A stretch of 37,147 bases of DNA from Bacteroidia bacterium (GCA_016742095.1 JACVCJ010000036.1:1-37147), one strand, 5' to 3'; counted from the first letter of the stretch, positions 1 through 9,170 are shown. Made by a program: numbers and translations. The notes: generated by a model from the sequence alone, not told the origin.

Positions 1-1
1 G

Positions 2-3000
2 GTGTGCCTTACCGTAACCGCCACTACACCTACCGGTGAGCAATGCCGCAAACAGGTATGCATGGATGTGGTAGTGAACTGCGAAACACAACCCTGTCCC
101 TGCGATCTGAGCCCGAACTTCCAGTACAATGTTACGGCCAACTGTAACTACCAGTTCTTTGGCGTGAGCGGCGGGCCAAACTGCCTGAACGTGACCTACA
201 GCTGGGATTTCGGTGACGGAACCACCGGCACAGGTCAGAATCCTTCGCACGTATTCCCGGGCCCCGGCATTTATGTGGTATGTCTCGATGTAATTGCCAC
301 TACGCCTACCGGTGAACAATGTCATAAGAAGATCTGCAAGGATGTTGTGGTAACCTGCGGAACGCAGCCCTGCCCCTGCCAGCTGAGCCCGAACTTCCAG
401 TATAACGTTACGTCAGACTGTGTCTTCCAGTTCTTTGGAACGAGCGGAGCTCCGGCCTGCCTGAACGTTAGTTATACCTGGGATTTCGGTGACGGTACCA
501 CCGGTTCAGGTCCGAACCCGGCACACGTATTCCCGGGTCCGGGCGTATACATAGTATGCCTGGAAGTGATCGGCACCACGCCTACCGGTGAACAATGTCA
601 TAAAAAGATCTGCAAAGAGGTTGTTGTAACCTGCGGCACTACGCCGTGTCCCTGCGACCTGAGTCCATCCTTCCAGTACAACGTGATCCAGGGTTGCAGT
701 CTCCAGTTCTTTGGAGCCAGCGGCGGCCCTGCCTGCCTGAATGTAACCTATGACTGGGATTTCGGCGACGGCACTACGGGCACCGGTCAGAATCCGGCTC
801 ACACCTTCCCGGGTCCGGGTGCGTATGTGGTATGCCTCGAGGTAACTGCCACCACACCTACCGGTGAACAATGCCGGAAGAAGATCTGCCTGGATGTGAT
901 CGTGGATTGTGAAACACAACCCTGCCCCTGCGATCTGAGTCCGAACTTCCAGTATAACGTTACTTCCGACTGTGTATTCCAGTTCTTTGGCGTAAGCGGC
1001 GGCCCTGCCTGCCTGAACCTGACCTATGACTGGGATTTCGGCGACGGAACTACGGCAAGCGGTCAGAATCCGGCACACGTATTCCCGGGTCCGGGCGTAT
1101 ACGTGGTATGCCTGGAAGTGACCGGCACCACACCTACCGGAGAGCAGTGCCGCAAGAAGATCTGCAAAGAGGTCGTGGTGAATTGCGGGACCAATCCGTG
1201 TCCCTGCGATCTGAGCCCGTCCTTCCTGTACAACCCGATATCTCCGGGCTGTGGTCTCCAGTTCTTCGGAGCCAGTGGCGGCCCTGCCTGCCTGAATGTA
1301 ACGTACAGCTGGGATTTCGGCGACGGAACCACGGGTACCGGTCAGAATCCCGCACACACATTCCCGGGTCCGGGAGCTTATGTAGTGTGCCTGGAAGTGC
1401 TCGCTACCACACCTACCGGTGAACAATGCCGTAAGAAGGTCTGCATGGATGTGATCGTGAACTGCGAAACCACACCTTGTCCTTGCGATCTCGCGCCGAA
1501 CTTCCAGTACAATGTTTCGGAAGACTGCGTATTCCAGTTCTCCGGAGTAAGCGGCGGCCCTGCCTGTCTGAATGTGATCTACAACTGGGATTTCGGTGAC
1601 GGAACTACCGCGATCGGTCAGAACCCGTCGCACGTATTCCCGGGTCCGGGCGTGTATGTGGTATGTCTCGAAGTCATTGCCACCACACCTTCCGGCCAGC
1701 AGTGCCACAAGAAGATCTGTAAAGAGATCGTGGTGACCTGCGACGGCAATCCGTGTCCGTGTGACCTGAGTCCGTCCTTCCAGTACAACGTGATCCCGGG
1801 TTGCAGCATGCAGTTCTTCGGAGCCAGCGGCGGCCCTGCCTGCCTCAACGTAACGTACAACTGGGATTTTGGCGACGGTACTACCGGCACCGGCATGAAC
1901 CCCGTACACACCTTCCCGGGCCCCGGTGCCTATGTGGTGTGCCTGGAAGTGATCGCCACCACGCCAACCGGTGAACAATGCCGTAAGAAGATCTGCCTGG
2001 ATGTGATCGTGAACTGTGAAACACAGCCATGTCCCTGCGATCTCGCGCCGAACTTCCAGTACAATGTTTCGGCAGACTGCGTATTCCAGTTCTTCGGAGT
2101 AAGCGGCGGTCCTGCCTGTCTGAACGTAACGTATAACTGGGATTTTGGCGACGGAACTACCGGCAGCGGCCAGAATCCATCGCACGTATTCCCGGGTCCG
2201 GGCGTATATGTGGTATGTCTTGAAGTCATCGCCACCACGCCAACCGGAGAGCAGTGTCATAAAAAGATCTGTAAAGACGTTGTTGTGAACTGCGGAGGAG
2301 ATCCGTGTCCATGCGACCTGAAACCGAGCTTCCAGTACAATGTTACGGCAGACTGCGTATTCCAGTTCTTCGGAGTAAGCGGCGGTCCTGCCTGCCTGAA
2401 TGTAACCTACAACTGGGATTTCGGTGACGGAACTACCGGAACGGGTCAGAATCCTTCGCACATATTCCCGGGTCCGGGTGTATACCTGGTATGCCTCGAG
2501 GTAATTGCCACCACACCTACCGGAGAACAGTGCCGCGAGAAGATCTGCAAAGAGATTTTCGTGAACTGCGGACAACCGTGCCCGTGTGATCTGAATCCGG
2601 ACTTCAGCTACAGCATCAATGCCGACTGCAGCATATCCTTCAGCGGTATTTCCGGCGGTCCGTCCTGCCTGCAGAACGTGACCTATGACTGGAATTTCGG
2701 CGACGGGACCACCGGCAGCGGCCAGTATCCTACACACACATTCCCCGGCCCGGGCGTATACAATGTATGCCTCATCGTAACGGCCGTGAATGCCAACGGC
2801 GAAGAATGCCGCAAGGAGATCTGCCATGAGATACAGGTGAACTGTGATCCGCCGTACTGCCCGTGTGAACTTCAGCCTGACTTCCAGTACCTCCTGAGCT
2901 CAAGCTGCGCTGCCTACTTCGAAGGCTTCTCCGGCGCTCCTGCCTGCCTGCAGATACTTGCCTACAACTGGGATTTCGGCGACGGAACCACCGGTACCGG

Positions 3001-5345
3001 TCAGACCCCGATGCATGTATATGCAGGTCCGGGTGTGTACATGGTATGCCTGGAAGTAGTAGCCATGAATGCCAGCGGACAGATATGCATAGAGAAGATC
3101 TGTAAAGAGATCCATATCGATTGCTATGTGGAACCCTGCCCCTGCGATCTGAAACCGGAATTCACCTACAGCATCAATGCCGACTGCAGTGTGTCCTTCC
3201 AGGGTATCTCGGGCGGTCCGCAATGCCTGAACGTGACCTATAACTGGAATTTCGGCGACGGAACCACCGGTAGCGGTCAGTATCCCGTGCATACGTTCCC
3301 TGGTCCGGGTATCTATGTGGTTTGTCTCGAAGTAACGGCCATTGCCCCGAACGGCCAGATATGCGAGAAGAAGATCTGCAAAGAGATCTATATCGACTGT
3401 CATACCGATCCGTGTCCGTGTGAACTGAAACCGGACTTCAAGTTTGCGATCGATGAACAGTGTAATGTATATTTTGAAGGTGCTTCCGGTGGCCCTGCCT
3501 GCCTGCAGGTTGTGAGCTATGAGTGGGATTTCGGCGACGGAACTACCGGCACGGGTCAGTATCCTGTGCACGTGTTCCCGGGTCCGGGCACCTACTACGT
3601 ATGTCTTACCGTAACGGCCATCAATGCCAATGGCGAACAGTGCCGCGAAAGATACTGTGAGGAGATCCAGATCGACTGTCAGCAGCCTCCGTGCCCCTGC
3701 GATCTGAAACCTTCGTTCACGTATTCCATCGATGCCGCATGCAATGTACATTTTGTAGGCGTATCCGGTGGCCCGGCCTGCCTGCAGAACGTGACCTACA
3801 GCTGGGATTTCGGTGACGGAACTACCGGCAGCGGTCAGTTACCTACGCATACCTTCCCGGGTCCGGGCGTGTACAACGTATGCCTCACGGTAACGGCTAC
3901 CAATGCCAGCGGTGAAGTGTGCCGTAAACAGATCTGCAAAGAGATCTATATCCAGTGCGAGGCTCCGCCGTGTCACTGCGAACTGAAACCGGAATTCAAG
4001 TACAACATCGACAGCCAGTGTAACGTATTCTTTGAGGCAGCTTCCGGCGGACCGGCCTGTCTGCAGAACGTGACCTACACCTGGGATTTCGGTGACGGAA
4101 CCACCGGCTCCGGCCAGTTCCCTGTACACGTATTCCCGGGACCGGGCGTATATCATGTATGTGTATACGTAACCGCCTATGTGAACGGGCAGGTGTGTGA
4201 GGATAAATACTGCGAAGACATCGTGATCCATTGCGAAGCTCCGCCGTGCCCCTGCGACCTGGAACCGAAGTTCGAATACAGTATCGACGAACTGTGTAAC
4301 GTACATTTCGAAGGGCATTCCGGTGCACCTTCCTGCCTGCAGAACGTTACCTACAAATGGGATTTCGGCGATGGAACCACCGGCACCGGCCAGAATCCGA
4401 TACATACCTTCCCGGGTCCGGGCGTATACTATGTATGCCTCATCGTGGAAGGGACCAACGGTACCGAAGTTTGTAAAGAGAAATACTGCGAGTACGTGGA
4501 AGTACACTGCGAGGCTCCGCCTTGTCCGTGCGACCTGAAACCGGAATTCAACTATACCATCGACGAGCTGTGTAATGTACACTTCGAAGGTATTTCCGGC
4601 GGCCCCGAGTGCCTGCAGATCATCTCCTACAAATGGAATTTCGGCGACGGAACCACCTATACCGGTCCGAACCCGGTACATACTTTCCCCGGTCCGGGCG
4701 TATACACCGTATGCATGCAGGTAACGGCTACCAACGCCAGCGGCGAGGTATGCAAGAAAAAAGTATGCATGGATGTAGTGGTACAATGCGAGGCCCCGCC
4801 TTGTGAGTGCCGCCTGGATCCCGAGTTCAAGTACGGTATCGACTACGCTCAGTGCCTGGTTAAGTTCAAAGGCTTCTCCGGTGGTCCGGCCTGCCTGCAG
4901 AACGTGAACTATCACTGGAGCTTCGGCGACGGGACTACCTCCCTCGGACAGGAAGTCGGCCATATATATACGAATCCGGGTACATACTACGTATGCCTGG
5001 TAGTAACGGCCACAACCCCCGACGGTAATACCTGCGAGGAGAAATACTGCGAATACGTTACGGTTGACTGCGCAGGCAGCTGCGAATGTAAACTGGAACC
5101 GCAGATATTCTACCAGAACAATGCATGCGAATACACCTTTACGGGCGTGTCAGGCTCCAACTGCGTGAACATTACCAGCTATGCCTGGTATGTGAACGGC
5201 AGTGGTCCGTACTACGGACAGACCATGACACAGGTACTGAGTCCTACCCAGGGCTACCAGATCTGTCTCGTTGTGGAAGGTTATACCGACCAGGGCGAGT
5301 GTAAAAAAGAAGTCTGCGAATACATATTCAATACAGACTGCTATT
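2..5345 (+). repeat. Tandem array of ~273-bp PKD-encoding units
   Basis: About 19 full units of roughly 273-276 bp are arranged head to tail, all in frame. Units in the first half (to about 2570) are nearly identical at the DNA level, whereas units after about 2590 diverge progressively and the last one has lost the FGDGTT core. Between about 650 and 2300 the units alternate between two subtypes: SF..NVI..GC with HTFPGPGAY, and NF..NV..DC with HVFPGPGVY. This implies that a two-unit block of about 550 bp was amplified. The array is coding, not CRISPR. Confidence 0.9.
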
Positions 5346-5626
5346 ACAACAAAGGCAGATCGGCCGGCTATGACGTAGAACTGTACCCGAACCCGGCCAG
5401 CGAAGAAGTAAATATCCGCTTTACCGAAGACGTAAGCGGTGACGTACAGGTCGTGCTGCGCACCATGGAGGGTAAACAGCTTGCCGTATTCAAATACGCA
5501 CAGGCTTCTGCCGGAAGAGAGCTTAAAGTTCAGCTTCCTGCAGGAATCTCCGAAAGCCTTATTCTTGCCGAGATCATCGCCGGTGAAAACCGTGTGGTGA
5601 AAAAGATCGTGATCGTAAAGAAATAA
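2..5626 (+). CDS. Giant cysteine-rich PKD-repeat surface protein with T9SS sorting domain (5' partial)
   Basis: The reading frame is already open at the window edge, so the N-terminus and signal peptide are missing; 1874 residues are visible. It consists almost entirely of tandem PKD domains of about 91 residues. I count 18 copies of the W-[DNS]-FGDGTT core, a partial unit at the edge and a degenerate last unit near 5100-5340. Each unit also carries a CPC motif and several further cysteines, so intra-unit disulfides are plausible. The last roughly 85 residues (from YDVELYPNPASEE) form a type A T9SS sorting domain, so the protein is inferred to be exported through the outer membrane and attached or released at the surface. 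PKD arrays are typical of adhesins and polymer-binding proteins; the ligand here is unknown. A strong terminator follows directly, so it ends its transcription unit. Confidence 0.9.
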   Translation: MCLTVTATTPTGEQCRKQVCMDVVVNCETQPCPCDLSPNFQYNVTANCNYQFFGVSGGPNCLNVTYSWDFGDGTTGTGQNPSHVFPGPGIYVVCLDVIATTPTGEQCHKKICKDVVVTCGTQPCPCQLSPNFQYNVTSDCVFQFFGTSGAPACLNVSYTWDFGDGTTGSGPNPAHVFPGPGVYIVCLEVIGTTPTGEQCHKKICKEVVVTCGTTPCPCDLSPSFQYNVIQGCSLQFFGASGGPACLNVTYDWDFGDGTTGTGQNPAHTFPGPGAYVVCLEVTATTPTGEQCRKKICLDVIVDCETQPCPCDLSPNFQYNVTSDCVFQFFGVSGGPACLNLTYDWDFGDGTTASGQNPAHVFPGPGVYVVCLEVTGTTPTGEQCRKKICKEVVVNCGTNPCPCDLSPSFLYNPISPGCGLQFFGASGGPACLNVTYSWDFGDGTTGTGQNPAHTFPGPGAYVVCLEVLATTPTGEQCRKKVCMDVIVNCETTPCPCDLAPNFQYNVSEDCVFQFSGVSGGPACLNVIYNWDFGDGTTAIGQNPSHVFPGPGVYVVCLEVIATTPSGQQCHKKICKEIVVTCDGNPCPCDLSPSFQYNVIPGCSMQFFGASGGPACLNVTYNWDFGDGTTGTGMNPVHTFPGPGAYVVCLEVIATTPTGEQCRKKICLDVIVNCETQPCPCDLAPNFQYNVSADCVFQFFGVSGGPACLNVTYNWDFGDGTTGSGQNPSHVFPGPGVYVVCLEVIATTPTGEQCHKKICKDVVVNCGGDPCPCDLKPSFQYNVTADCVFQFFGVSGGPACLNVTYNWDFGDGTTGTGQNPSHIFPGPGVYLVCLEVIATTPTGEQCREKICKEIFVNCGQPCPCDLNPDFSYSINADCSISFSGISGGPSCLQNVTYDWNFGDGTTGSGQYPTHTFPGPGVYNVCLIVTAVNANGEECRKEICHEIQVNCDPPYCPCELQPDFQYLLSSSCAAYFEGFSGAPACLQILAYNWDFGDGTTGTGQTPMHVYAGPGVYMVCLEVVAMNASGQICIEKICKEIHIDCYVEPCPCDLKPEFTYSINADCSVSFQGISGGPQCLNVTYNWNFGDGTTGSGQYPVHTFPGPGIYVVCLEVTAIAPNGQICEKKICKEIYIDCHTDPCPCELKPDFKFAIDEQCNVYFEGASGGPACLQVVSYEWDFGDGTTGTGQYPVHVFPGPGTYYVCLTVTAINANGEQCRERYCEEIQIDCQQPPCPCDLKPSFTYSIDAACNVHFVGVSGGPACLQNVTYSWDFGDGTTGSGQLPTHTFPGPGVYNVCLTVTATNASGEVCRKQICKEIYIQCEAPPCHCELKPEFKYNIDSQCNVFFEAASGGPACLQNVTYTWDFGDGTTGSGQFPVHVFPGPGVYHVCVYVTAYVNGQVCEDKYCEDIVIHCEAPPCPCDLEPKFEYSIDELCNVHFEGHSGAPSCLQNVTYKWDFGDGTTGTGQNPIHTFPGPGVYYVCLIVEGTNGTEVCKEKYCEYVEVHCEAPPCPCDLKPEFNYTIDELCNVHFEGISGGPECLQIISYKWNFGDGTTYTGPNPVHTFPGPGVYTVCMQVTATNASGEVCKKKVCMDVVVQCEAPPCECRLDPEFKYGIDYAQCLVKFKGFSGGPACLQNVNYHWSFGDGTTSLGQEVGHIYTNPGTYYVCLVVTATTPDGNTCEEKYCEYVTVDCAGSCECKLEPQIFYQNNACEYTFTGVSGSNCVNITSYAWYVNGSGPYYGQTMTQVLSPTQGYQICLVVEGYTDQGECKKEVCEYIFNTDCYYNKGRSAGYDVELYPNPASEEVNIRFTEDVSGDVQVVLRTMEGKQLAVFKYAQASAGRELKVQLPAGISESLILAEIIAGENRVVKKIVIVKK

Positions 5627-5650
5627 GCGCTTCTGATACCGGATAAATGA

Positions 5651-5688
5651 AATCCCTTCCCGTCATTGGCGGGAAGGGATTCTTTTTT
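5651..5688 (+). terminator. Rho-independent terminator of the PKD-repeat gene
   Basis: A perfect 12-bp stem (AATCCCTTCCCG, 5651-5662, with its complement at 5670-5681) and a 7-base loop are followed by C and six T. It lies 24 bases after the stop codon. Confidence 0.93.
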
Positions 5689-5707
5689 GTTTACCCCCTG
5701 AAAATGC

Positions 5708-5734
5708 AAAAAAGAACCGGTCTGCTGACCGGTT
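5708..5734 (-). terminator. Rho-independent terminator of the dioxygenase-like gene (minus strand)
   Basis: Read on the minus strand, an 8-bp stem AACCGGTC/GACCGGTT with a 4-base loop is followed by TTCTTTTTT-like sequence. It lies about 50 bases past the stop of the minus-strand gene and sits back to back with the plus-strand terminator, isolating the two convergent units. Confidence 0.8.
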
Positions 5735-5784
5735 TATTAACCAACGTGCTGAATGCAAAGATCCAACTTAACTATAGATGCACC

Positions 5785-6792
5785 TTAACGGACCGCCGTC
5801 ATCATTTTGCACTGCCTGTATGTGCCCGACGCGTTCTTTACTTCGATCTGGTATACGTAATTGCCCGTAGCAATGCCCAGTTCGCTCATATTCAGCAGCA
5901 CTGTGTGATCGCCCGCGCTGAGCCCGCCCTGTTTTACCACGGCCACCTGCCGGCCCGAAAGGTCCCAGAGTCCGATGCTTACCTCGGAAGGCTGCTGCAG
6001 TGTGAACGGAATGCTTGTTTCGCCCAGGTACGGGTTTGGGAAATTCTGGCCCAGCTGCAGCTGTTTGGCCGTTTCTTTTTCTTCGTTGCCGATGCCCAGG
6101 GTACCACTGCCTTTTACCGTTACTTCCAGGTAGGAGTCGTATCCGCCGGTTGAGGCATTGGGCGTGAGCGTGGCCATCTGGTAGGCATAGCCGTCCGAAA
6201 ATATATTGTCTGAGGCCAGCGACATGGGATCGGCCCCTTTCGTATACAGGGACGAATGCGCGGCGTACAGGGCGTTTTTATCATTTACATCAAACGTAAG
6301 CTGCGAAATGGCTGCGTACGAAGAACTCACATACACCTGGAAATGGATGTGGCAGATGCGTCCGTTGTACCAGCCCGGGAAAACGGTAATGAACTCCACT
6401 TCGCCGTTCGCATCGCTGAACTGGTAGCCGCGCAGGTAAGTAAGGCCCTGCTGACCGGCATTTTCGCCGGTATTGTACCCGGAATACAGCCCGTCCTTAT
6501 CGCAGTGCCAGATATTCACGCGTACGTTTTGCATGGGGCCGCAGTTCTCCAGACCCAGGACCTTCATTTTCAGGTTTAGTTGCACGCCGGTCTTGCTTTC
6601 CCGTACGTCCTGGCGGAAAAAAGTACTGTTGGCCGTAAGGTCCAGCGGGTAAGGGCCCGCCGTTTCCGTGGGAATAAGCACACAGCCGGCCTGTTTGCTC
6701 AGTTGCATGGAGCCCGCATTCAGCCTTTCCCAGGGCAGGAGAGAGGCTGCCCCGGCCAGCCCCGATAATCTGAGAAAATCTTTTCGTTTCAT
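5785..6792 (-). CDS. Secreted intradiol ring-cleavage dioxygenase-like protein with T9SS sorting domain
   Basis: This 335-residue protein has three parts. The N-terminal export signal (MKRKDFLRLSGLAGAASLLP) resembles a Tat signal, but with RK in place of the twin arginine. Residues about 35-200 form an intradiol dioxygenase fold. Candidate Fe(III) ligands are visible: Tyr103 (GLYSGY), Tyr142 (PGWYNGR), His148 and His150 (CHIHF), with Arg145 at the position of the active-site arginine. The last roughly 90 residues (from LQLGQNFPNPY) are a type A T9SS sorting domain. Classical family members cleave catechol or protocatechuate in the cytoplasm; this one is inferred to act outside the cell on an unknown, perhaps plant- or lignin-derived, substrate. 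It lies 100 bases downstream of a LytTR regulator on the same strand, with no clear promoter of its own, so co-transcription is possible. Confidence 0.85.
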   Translation of the reverse strand: MKRKDFLRLSGLAGAASLLPWERLNAGSMQLSKQAGCVLIPTETAGPYPLDLTANSTFFRQDVRESKTGVQLNLKMKVLGLENCGPMQNVRVNIWHCDKDGLYSGYNTGENAGQQGLTYLRGYQFSDANGEVEFITVFPGWYNGRICHIHFQVYVSSSYAAISQLTFDVNDKNALYAAHSSLYTKGADPMSLASDNIFSDGYAYQMATLTPNASTGGYDSYLEVTVKGSGTLGIGNEEKETAKQLQLGQNFPNPYLGETSIPFTLQQPSEVSIGLWDLSGRQVAVVKQGGLSAGDHTVLLNMSELGIATGNYVYQIEVKNASGTYRQCKMMTAVR

Positions 6793-6892
6793 AACCCGTT
6801 TTGTTTATCTGTTTAAGGAATATTCAAATGAACAAAATGCTTCCGGACCATAAAAATGAATGAGGTAAAGAGCCGGTTTTCCGCGGTGAAAT

Positions 6893-7594
6893 TCAGGGTA
6901 GCCCGATCCACTGCCCGAACAGATCTTCATAACTGTTGCCCAGCGGAATTTCCTGCCCGGCAATGAATACGGTCCTGTTCCGTATTTTTTCAATGTGGGC
7001 GCGGGCTATGATGAACGAACGGTGGATGCGCATAAAATCCTTTTCGGGCAGTTTTTCCAGGATGTTTTTCAGGGTCATGCGGGTAATGAGCGTCTTCTGG
7101 CCGCGGATGCGTATCTTCAGGTAATCGTCGTCCGCTTCAATAAAAAGTATATCCATTACAGCTACACGGTGCAGGCTGTAGTCAGCACGTATGTACAGGA
7201 TATCGCTGTCTTCCTGGATGCGGGTCTGGCTGCGGAATTTGTGGTATTCCAGGGCTTTCTGCACGGCCTGCGAAAAGCGTTCGAAGGTATAGGGCTTTAG
7301 CAGGTAATCCACGGCGTTCATATTAAATCCTTCCACGGCATATGCACTGTACGCGGTGGTAAAGATCACCAGGCTGTGCTGTTCGGCCTGTTTCACAAAG
7401 TCGATACCGGAAATAGTAGGCATATTGATGTCCACGAAAAGCAGGTCGACCGGTTGTTTTCGTATATGCTTCAGGGCTTCGGCCGGACTCACGAAGGTTT
7501 TTACCAGTTGCAGTTCCGGTATACGGCCGGCAAAATTGCTGATCACCTGCAGGGCCGGCGGCTCATCATCTATGGCAATGGCCTGTAACTTCAT
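6893..7594 (-). CDS. LytTR-family response regulator
   Basis: A 233-residue cytoplasmic DNA-binding response regulator. The receiver domain (residues 1-120) shows the acidic pair at Asp9-Asp10, phospho-acceptor Asp55 (LLFVDINMP), TT at 79-80 and Lys100. The LytTR DNA-binding domain occupies about 135-230 (FIEADDDYLKI, MRIHRSFIIA). Its start codon overlaps the stop of the upstream sensor kinase by four bases (ATGA), which implies translational coupling and makes the pair a cognate two-component system. The target genes are unknown. LytTR proteins generally bind direct repeats upstream of targets, and the secreted dioxygenase immediately downstream is the nearest candidate. Confidence 0.93.
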   Translation of the reverse strand: MKLQAIAIDDEPPALQVISNFAGRIPELQLVKTFVSPAEALKHIRKQPVDLLFVDINMPTISGIDFVKQAEQHSLVIFTTAYSAYAVEGFNMNAVDYLLKPYTFERFSQAVQKALEYHKFRSQTRIQEDSDILYIRADYSLHRVAVMDILFIEADDDYLKIRIRGQKTLITRMTLKNILEKLPEKDFMRIHRSFIIARAHIEKIRNRTVFIAGQEIPLGNSYEDLFGQWIGLP

Positions 7595-8613
7595 AACTCC
7601 ATATGCAGCGATACAGTAAAGTAAGCATCTTTTTCTTCAATAAGCAAACGGTGTTTTCCCGGGTACAGGTGCTGCAGTCGGCCTGCCGTGTTGCCCAGGC
7701 CCAGTCCGCTGCTGTCTTCCGGGGTTTTCCGGCGGCTCACCATGCGGTTGCGTACTTCCATACGCAGTTTTTTTGCATCACAGAAGATGTGTATACGAAT
7801 ATCGGAGGGTTCTTCGGTGCTTACCCCGTGTTTAAAGGCATTTTCAATAAAAGTGATCAGGATCAGCGGGGCGATCTTCCGGCCGGCCGTATCTCCTTCT
7901 ACCGAATATAGCAGCTGCGTGGTATCGCCCAGGCGTATCTTCTGCAGGTCGATGTAATCACTGATATACGCAATTTCCCTGTCGAGTGCCACAAAGTCCT
8001 TATTGCCCTCGTTCAGCACATAGCGCATAATGCCCGAGAGCTTTACAATGGCGTCGGGCGTCAGGTCCGATTTTTCGATGGCCAGTGCGTAAATGCCGTT
8101 CAGCGTATTGAAGAGGAAGTGCGGATTGATCTGTGCCCTGAGCAGGGAGACCTCGGCCTGTAGTTTTTCGTCCTCGGCCTTTTTCCAGCGGGTATTGATG
8201 CGCAGCATCAGCGAGGAGAACACCACTACGAGGAAACTGAAAAAATTCTGGCTCAGTTCCATACTAATGAAGGGCTCGCGCCGGGGTGGACCTTCATGCT
8301 GCGGAGGCGGGGGCATATCCGGCGGAAAGGCAAGGTGCGGCAGAAAGGTCACGATCAGTAGCGCGAGCAGCAGGGTAAAGCCGTACAAAAAATACCGCCT
8401 GGGGAAATAAAGCCGGGGGATCAGCAGGTAATAGTTGAGGTAAAATACACCGATCAGCAGTACGTACGATTGCAGATGTCTTGCCAGGAAAGGACTGCGG
8501 GGCAGTTCGTCCCAGCGTTCGGCATCCGGGCCCATCAGGAAGGGAATGCACAGGAAAAGCAGGCATAGGCTGATATGCGTAATAACCTGTCTGATCCTGC
8601 TTCTGCTGCCCAT
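7591..8613 (-). CDS. LytS-type membrane sensor histidine kinase
   Basis: A 340-residue inner-membrane kinase. Four hydrophobic segments lie at about residues 10-28, 48-66, 76-94 and 122-138, with no recognisable extracytoplasmic sensor domain; a short proline-rich loop (about 97-113) lies between the third and fourth. The His_kinase domain has His165 in INPHFLFNTLN, followed by a HATPase with an N box (FIENAFKHG) and a G box (GLGLGN). This layout is typical of Bacteroidota LytS/YehU-like kinases that signal to LytTR regulators. It is first in an operon with the overlapping regulator gene. The signal is unknown. The ATG at 8613 fits a TAGTTTTG promoter box at 8628-8635. Confidence 0.93.
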   Translation of the reverse strand: MGSRSRIRQVITHISLCLLFLCIPFLMGPDAERWDELPRSPFLARHLQSYVLLIGVFYLNYYLLIPRLYFPRRYFLYGFTLLLALLIVTFLPHLAFPPDMPPPPQHEGPPRREPFISMELSQNFFSFLVVVFSSLMLRINTRWKKAEDEKLQAEVSLLRAQINPHFLFNTLNGIYALAIEKSDLTPDAIVKLSGIMRYVLNEGNKDFVALDREIAYISDYIDLQKIRLGDTTQLLYSVEGDTAGRKIAPLILITFIENAFKHGVSTEEPSDIRIHIFCDAKKLRMEVRNRMVSRRKTPEDSSGLGLGNTAGRLQHLYPGKHRLLIEEKDAYFTVSLHMEL

Positions 8614-8627
8614 AAACGTATTTTATT

Positions 8628-8635
8628 CAAAACTA
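8628..8635 (-). promoter_or_regulatory. -7 box TAGTTTTG for the kinase/regulator operon
   Basis: A minus-strand match to the Bacteroidota -7 consensus TAnnTTTG lies 14 bases upstream of the kinase ATG. A TTTC about 20 bases further upstream could serve as the -33 element (consensus TTTG). Confidence 0.6.
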
Positions 8636-8697
8636 AGAAAAGGCCGCAGACGGCAGAAATTTTTGAGGTGTGTGCAGGATTTGTGCCGGTGAACCGC

Positions 8698-9159
8698 TTA
8701 TCCGTATGCTTTACGGGCACGGTCCATTTCCATGCGGGCGTCTTTTTCCTTCAGGCTGTCGCGTTTGTCGAAGTGCTTTTTACCCTTGGCCAGCCCGATC
8801 TGTAGCTTGGCCAGTCCTTTTTCGTTCACGAACATTTTCAGCGGAACAATGGTAAAGCCTTTTTCGCGCAGTTTGGCCGCCCATTTGTTCATTTCCTTTT
8901 TCTGCAGCAGCAGTTTGCGCGCGGCCTTGGGCACGTGGTTCCAGTGGCCGCCTTTTTCGTATTCGGAAATGTGCAGGTTCAGCACAAACAGTTCGTCATT
9001 TACAAAGGTGCAGAAACTGTCGGCCAGGTTCACTTTCTGGTTACGTACGGATTTGATCTCCGTACCCTTGAGCACGATACCCGCAACGAGCACGTCCACG
9101 ATCTCATAATCGAAGGTGGCGCGTTTGTTTTTGATCTCTATTTTAACGGGAGCACTCAT
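8698..9159 (-). CDS. smpB: SsrA-binding protein SmpB
   Basis: The 153-residue protein is full length for the family. SmpB binds tmRNA and is essential for trans-translation, which frees ribosomes stalled on messages without stop codons and tags the incomplete protein for degradation. Recognisable family blocks are [10 protein letters not shown] near the N-terminus, [10 protein letters not shown] (residues about 31-40), the [14 protein letters not shown] tmRNA-binding segment, and the basic C-terminal tail ([17 protein letters not shown]), which inserts into the mRNA channel. The tmRNA gene itself is not in the window. It has its own TACCTTTG promoter box 12 bases upstream of the ATG. No convincing terminator separates it from the kinase operon downstream. 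Confidence 0.97.
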   Translation of the reverse strand: MSAPVKIEIKNKRATFDYEIVDVLVAGIVLKGTEIKSVRNQKVNLADSFCTFVNDELFVLNLHISEYEKGGHWNHVPKAARKLLLQKKEMNKWAAKLREKGFTIVPLKMFVNEKGLAKLQIGLAKGKKHFDKRDSLKEKDARMEMDRARKAYG

Positions 9160-9170
9160 AACGAAGGGTG

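Noticed and set aside
506-4963. Long antisense open frames (up to 773 residues) across the PKD array
   Set aside because: Because one repeat unit has no stop in that antisense frame, every copy is open. The products have no signal, domain or promoter, and the sense strand is clearly coding.
2-5345. CRISPR-like tandem repetition
   Set aside because: The repeats are about 273 bp, directly adjacent, in frame and protein-coding; there are no unique spacers.
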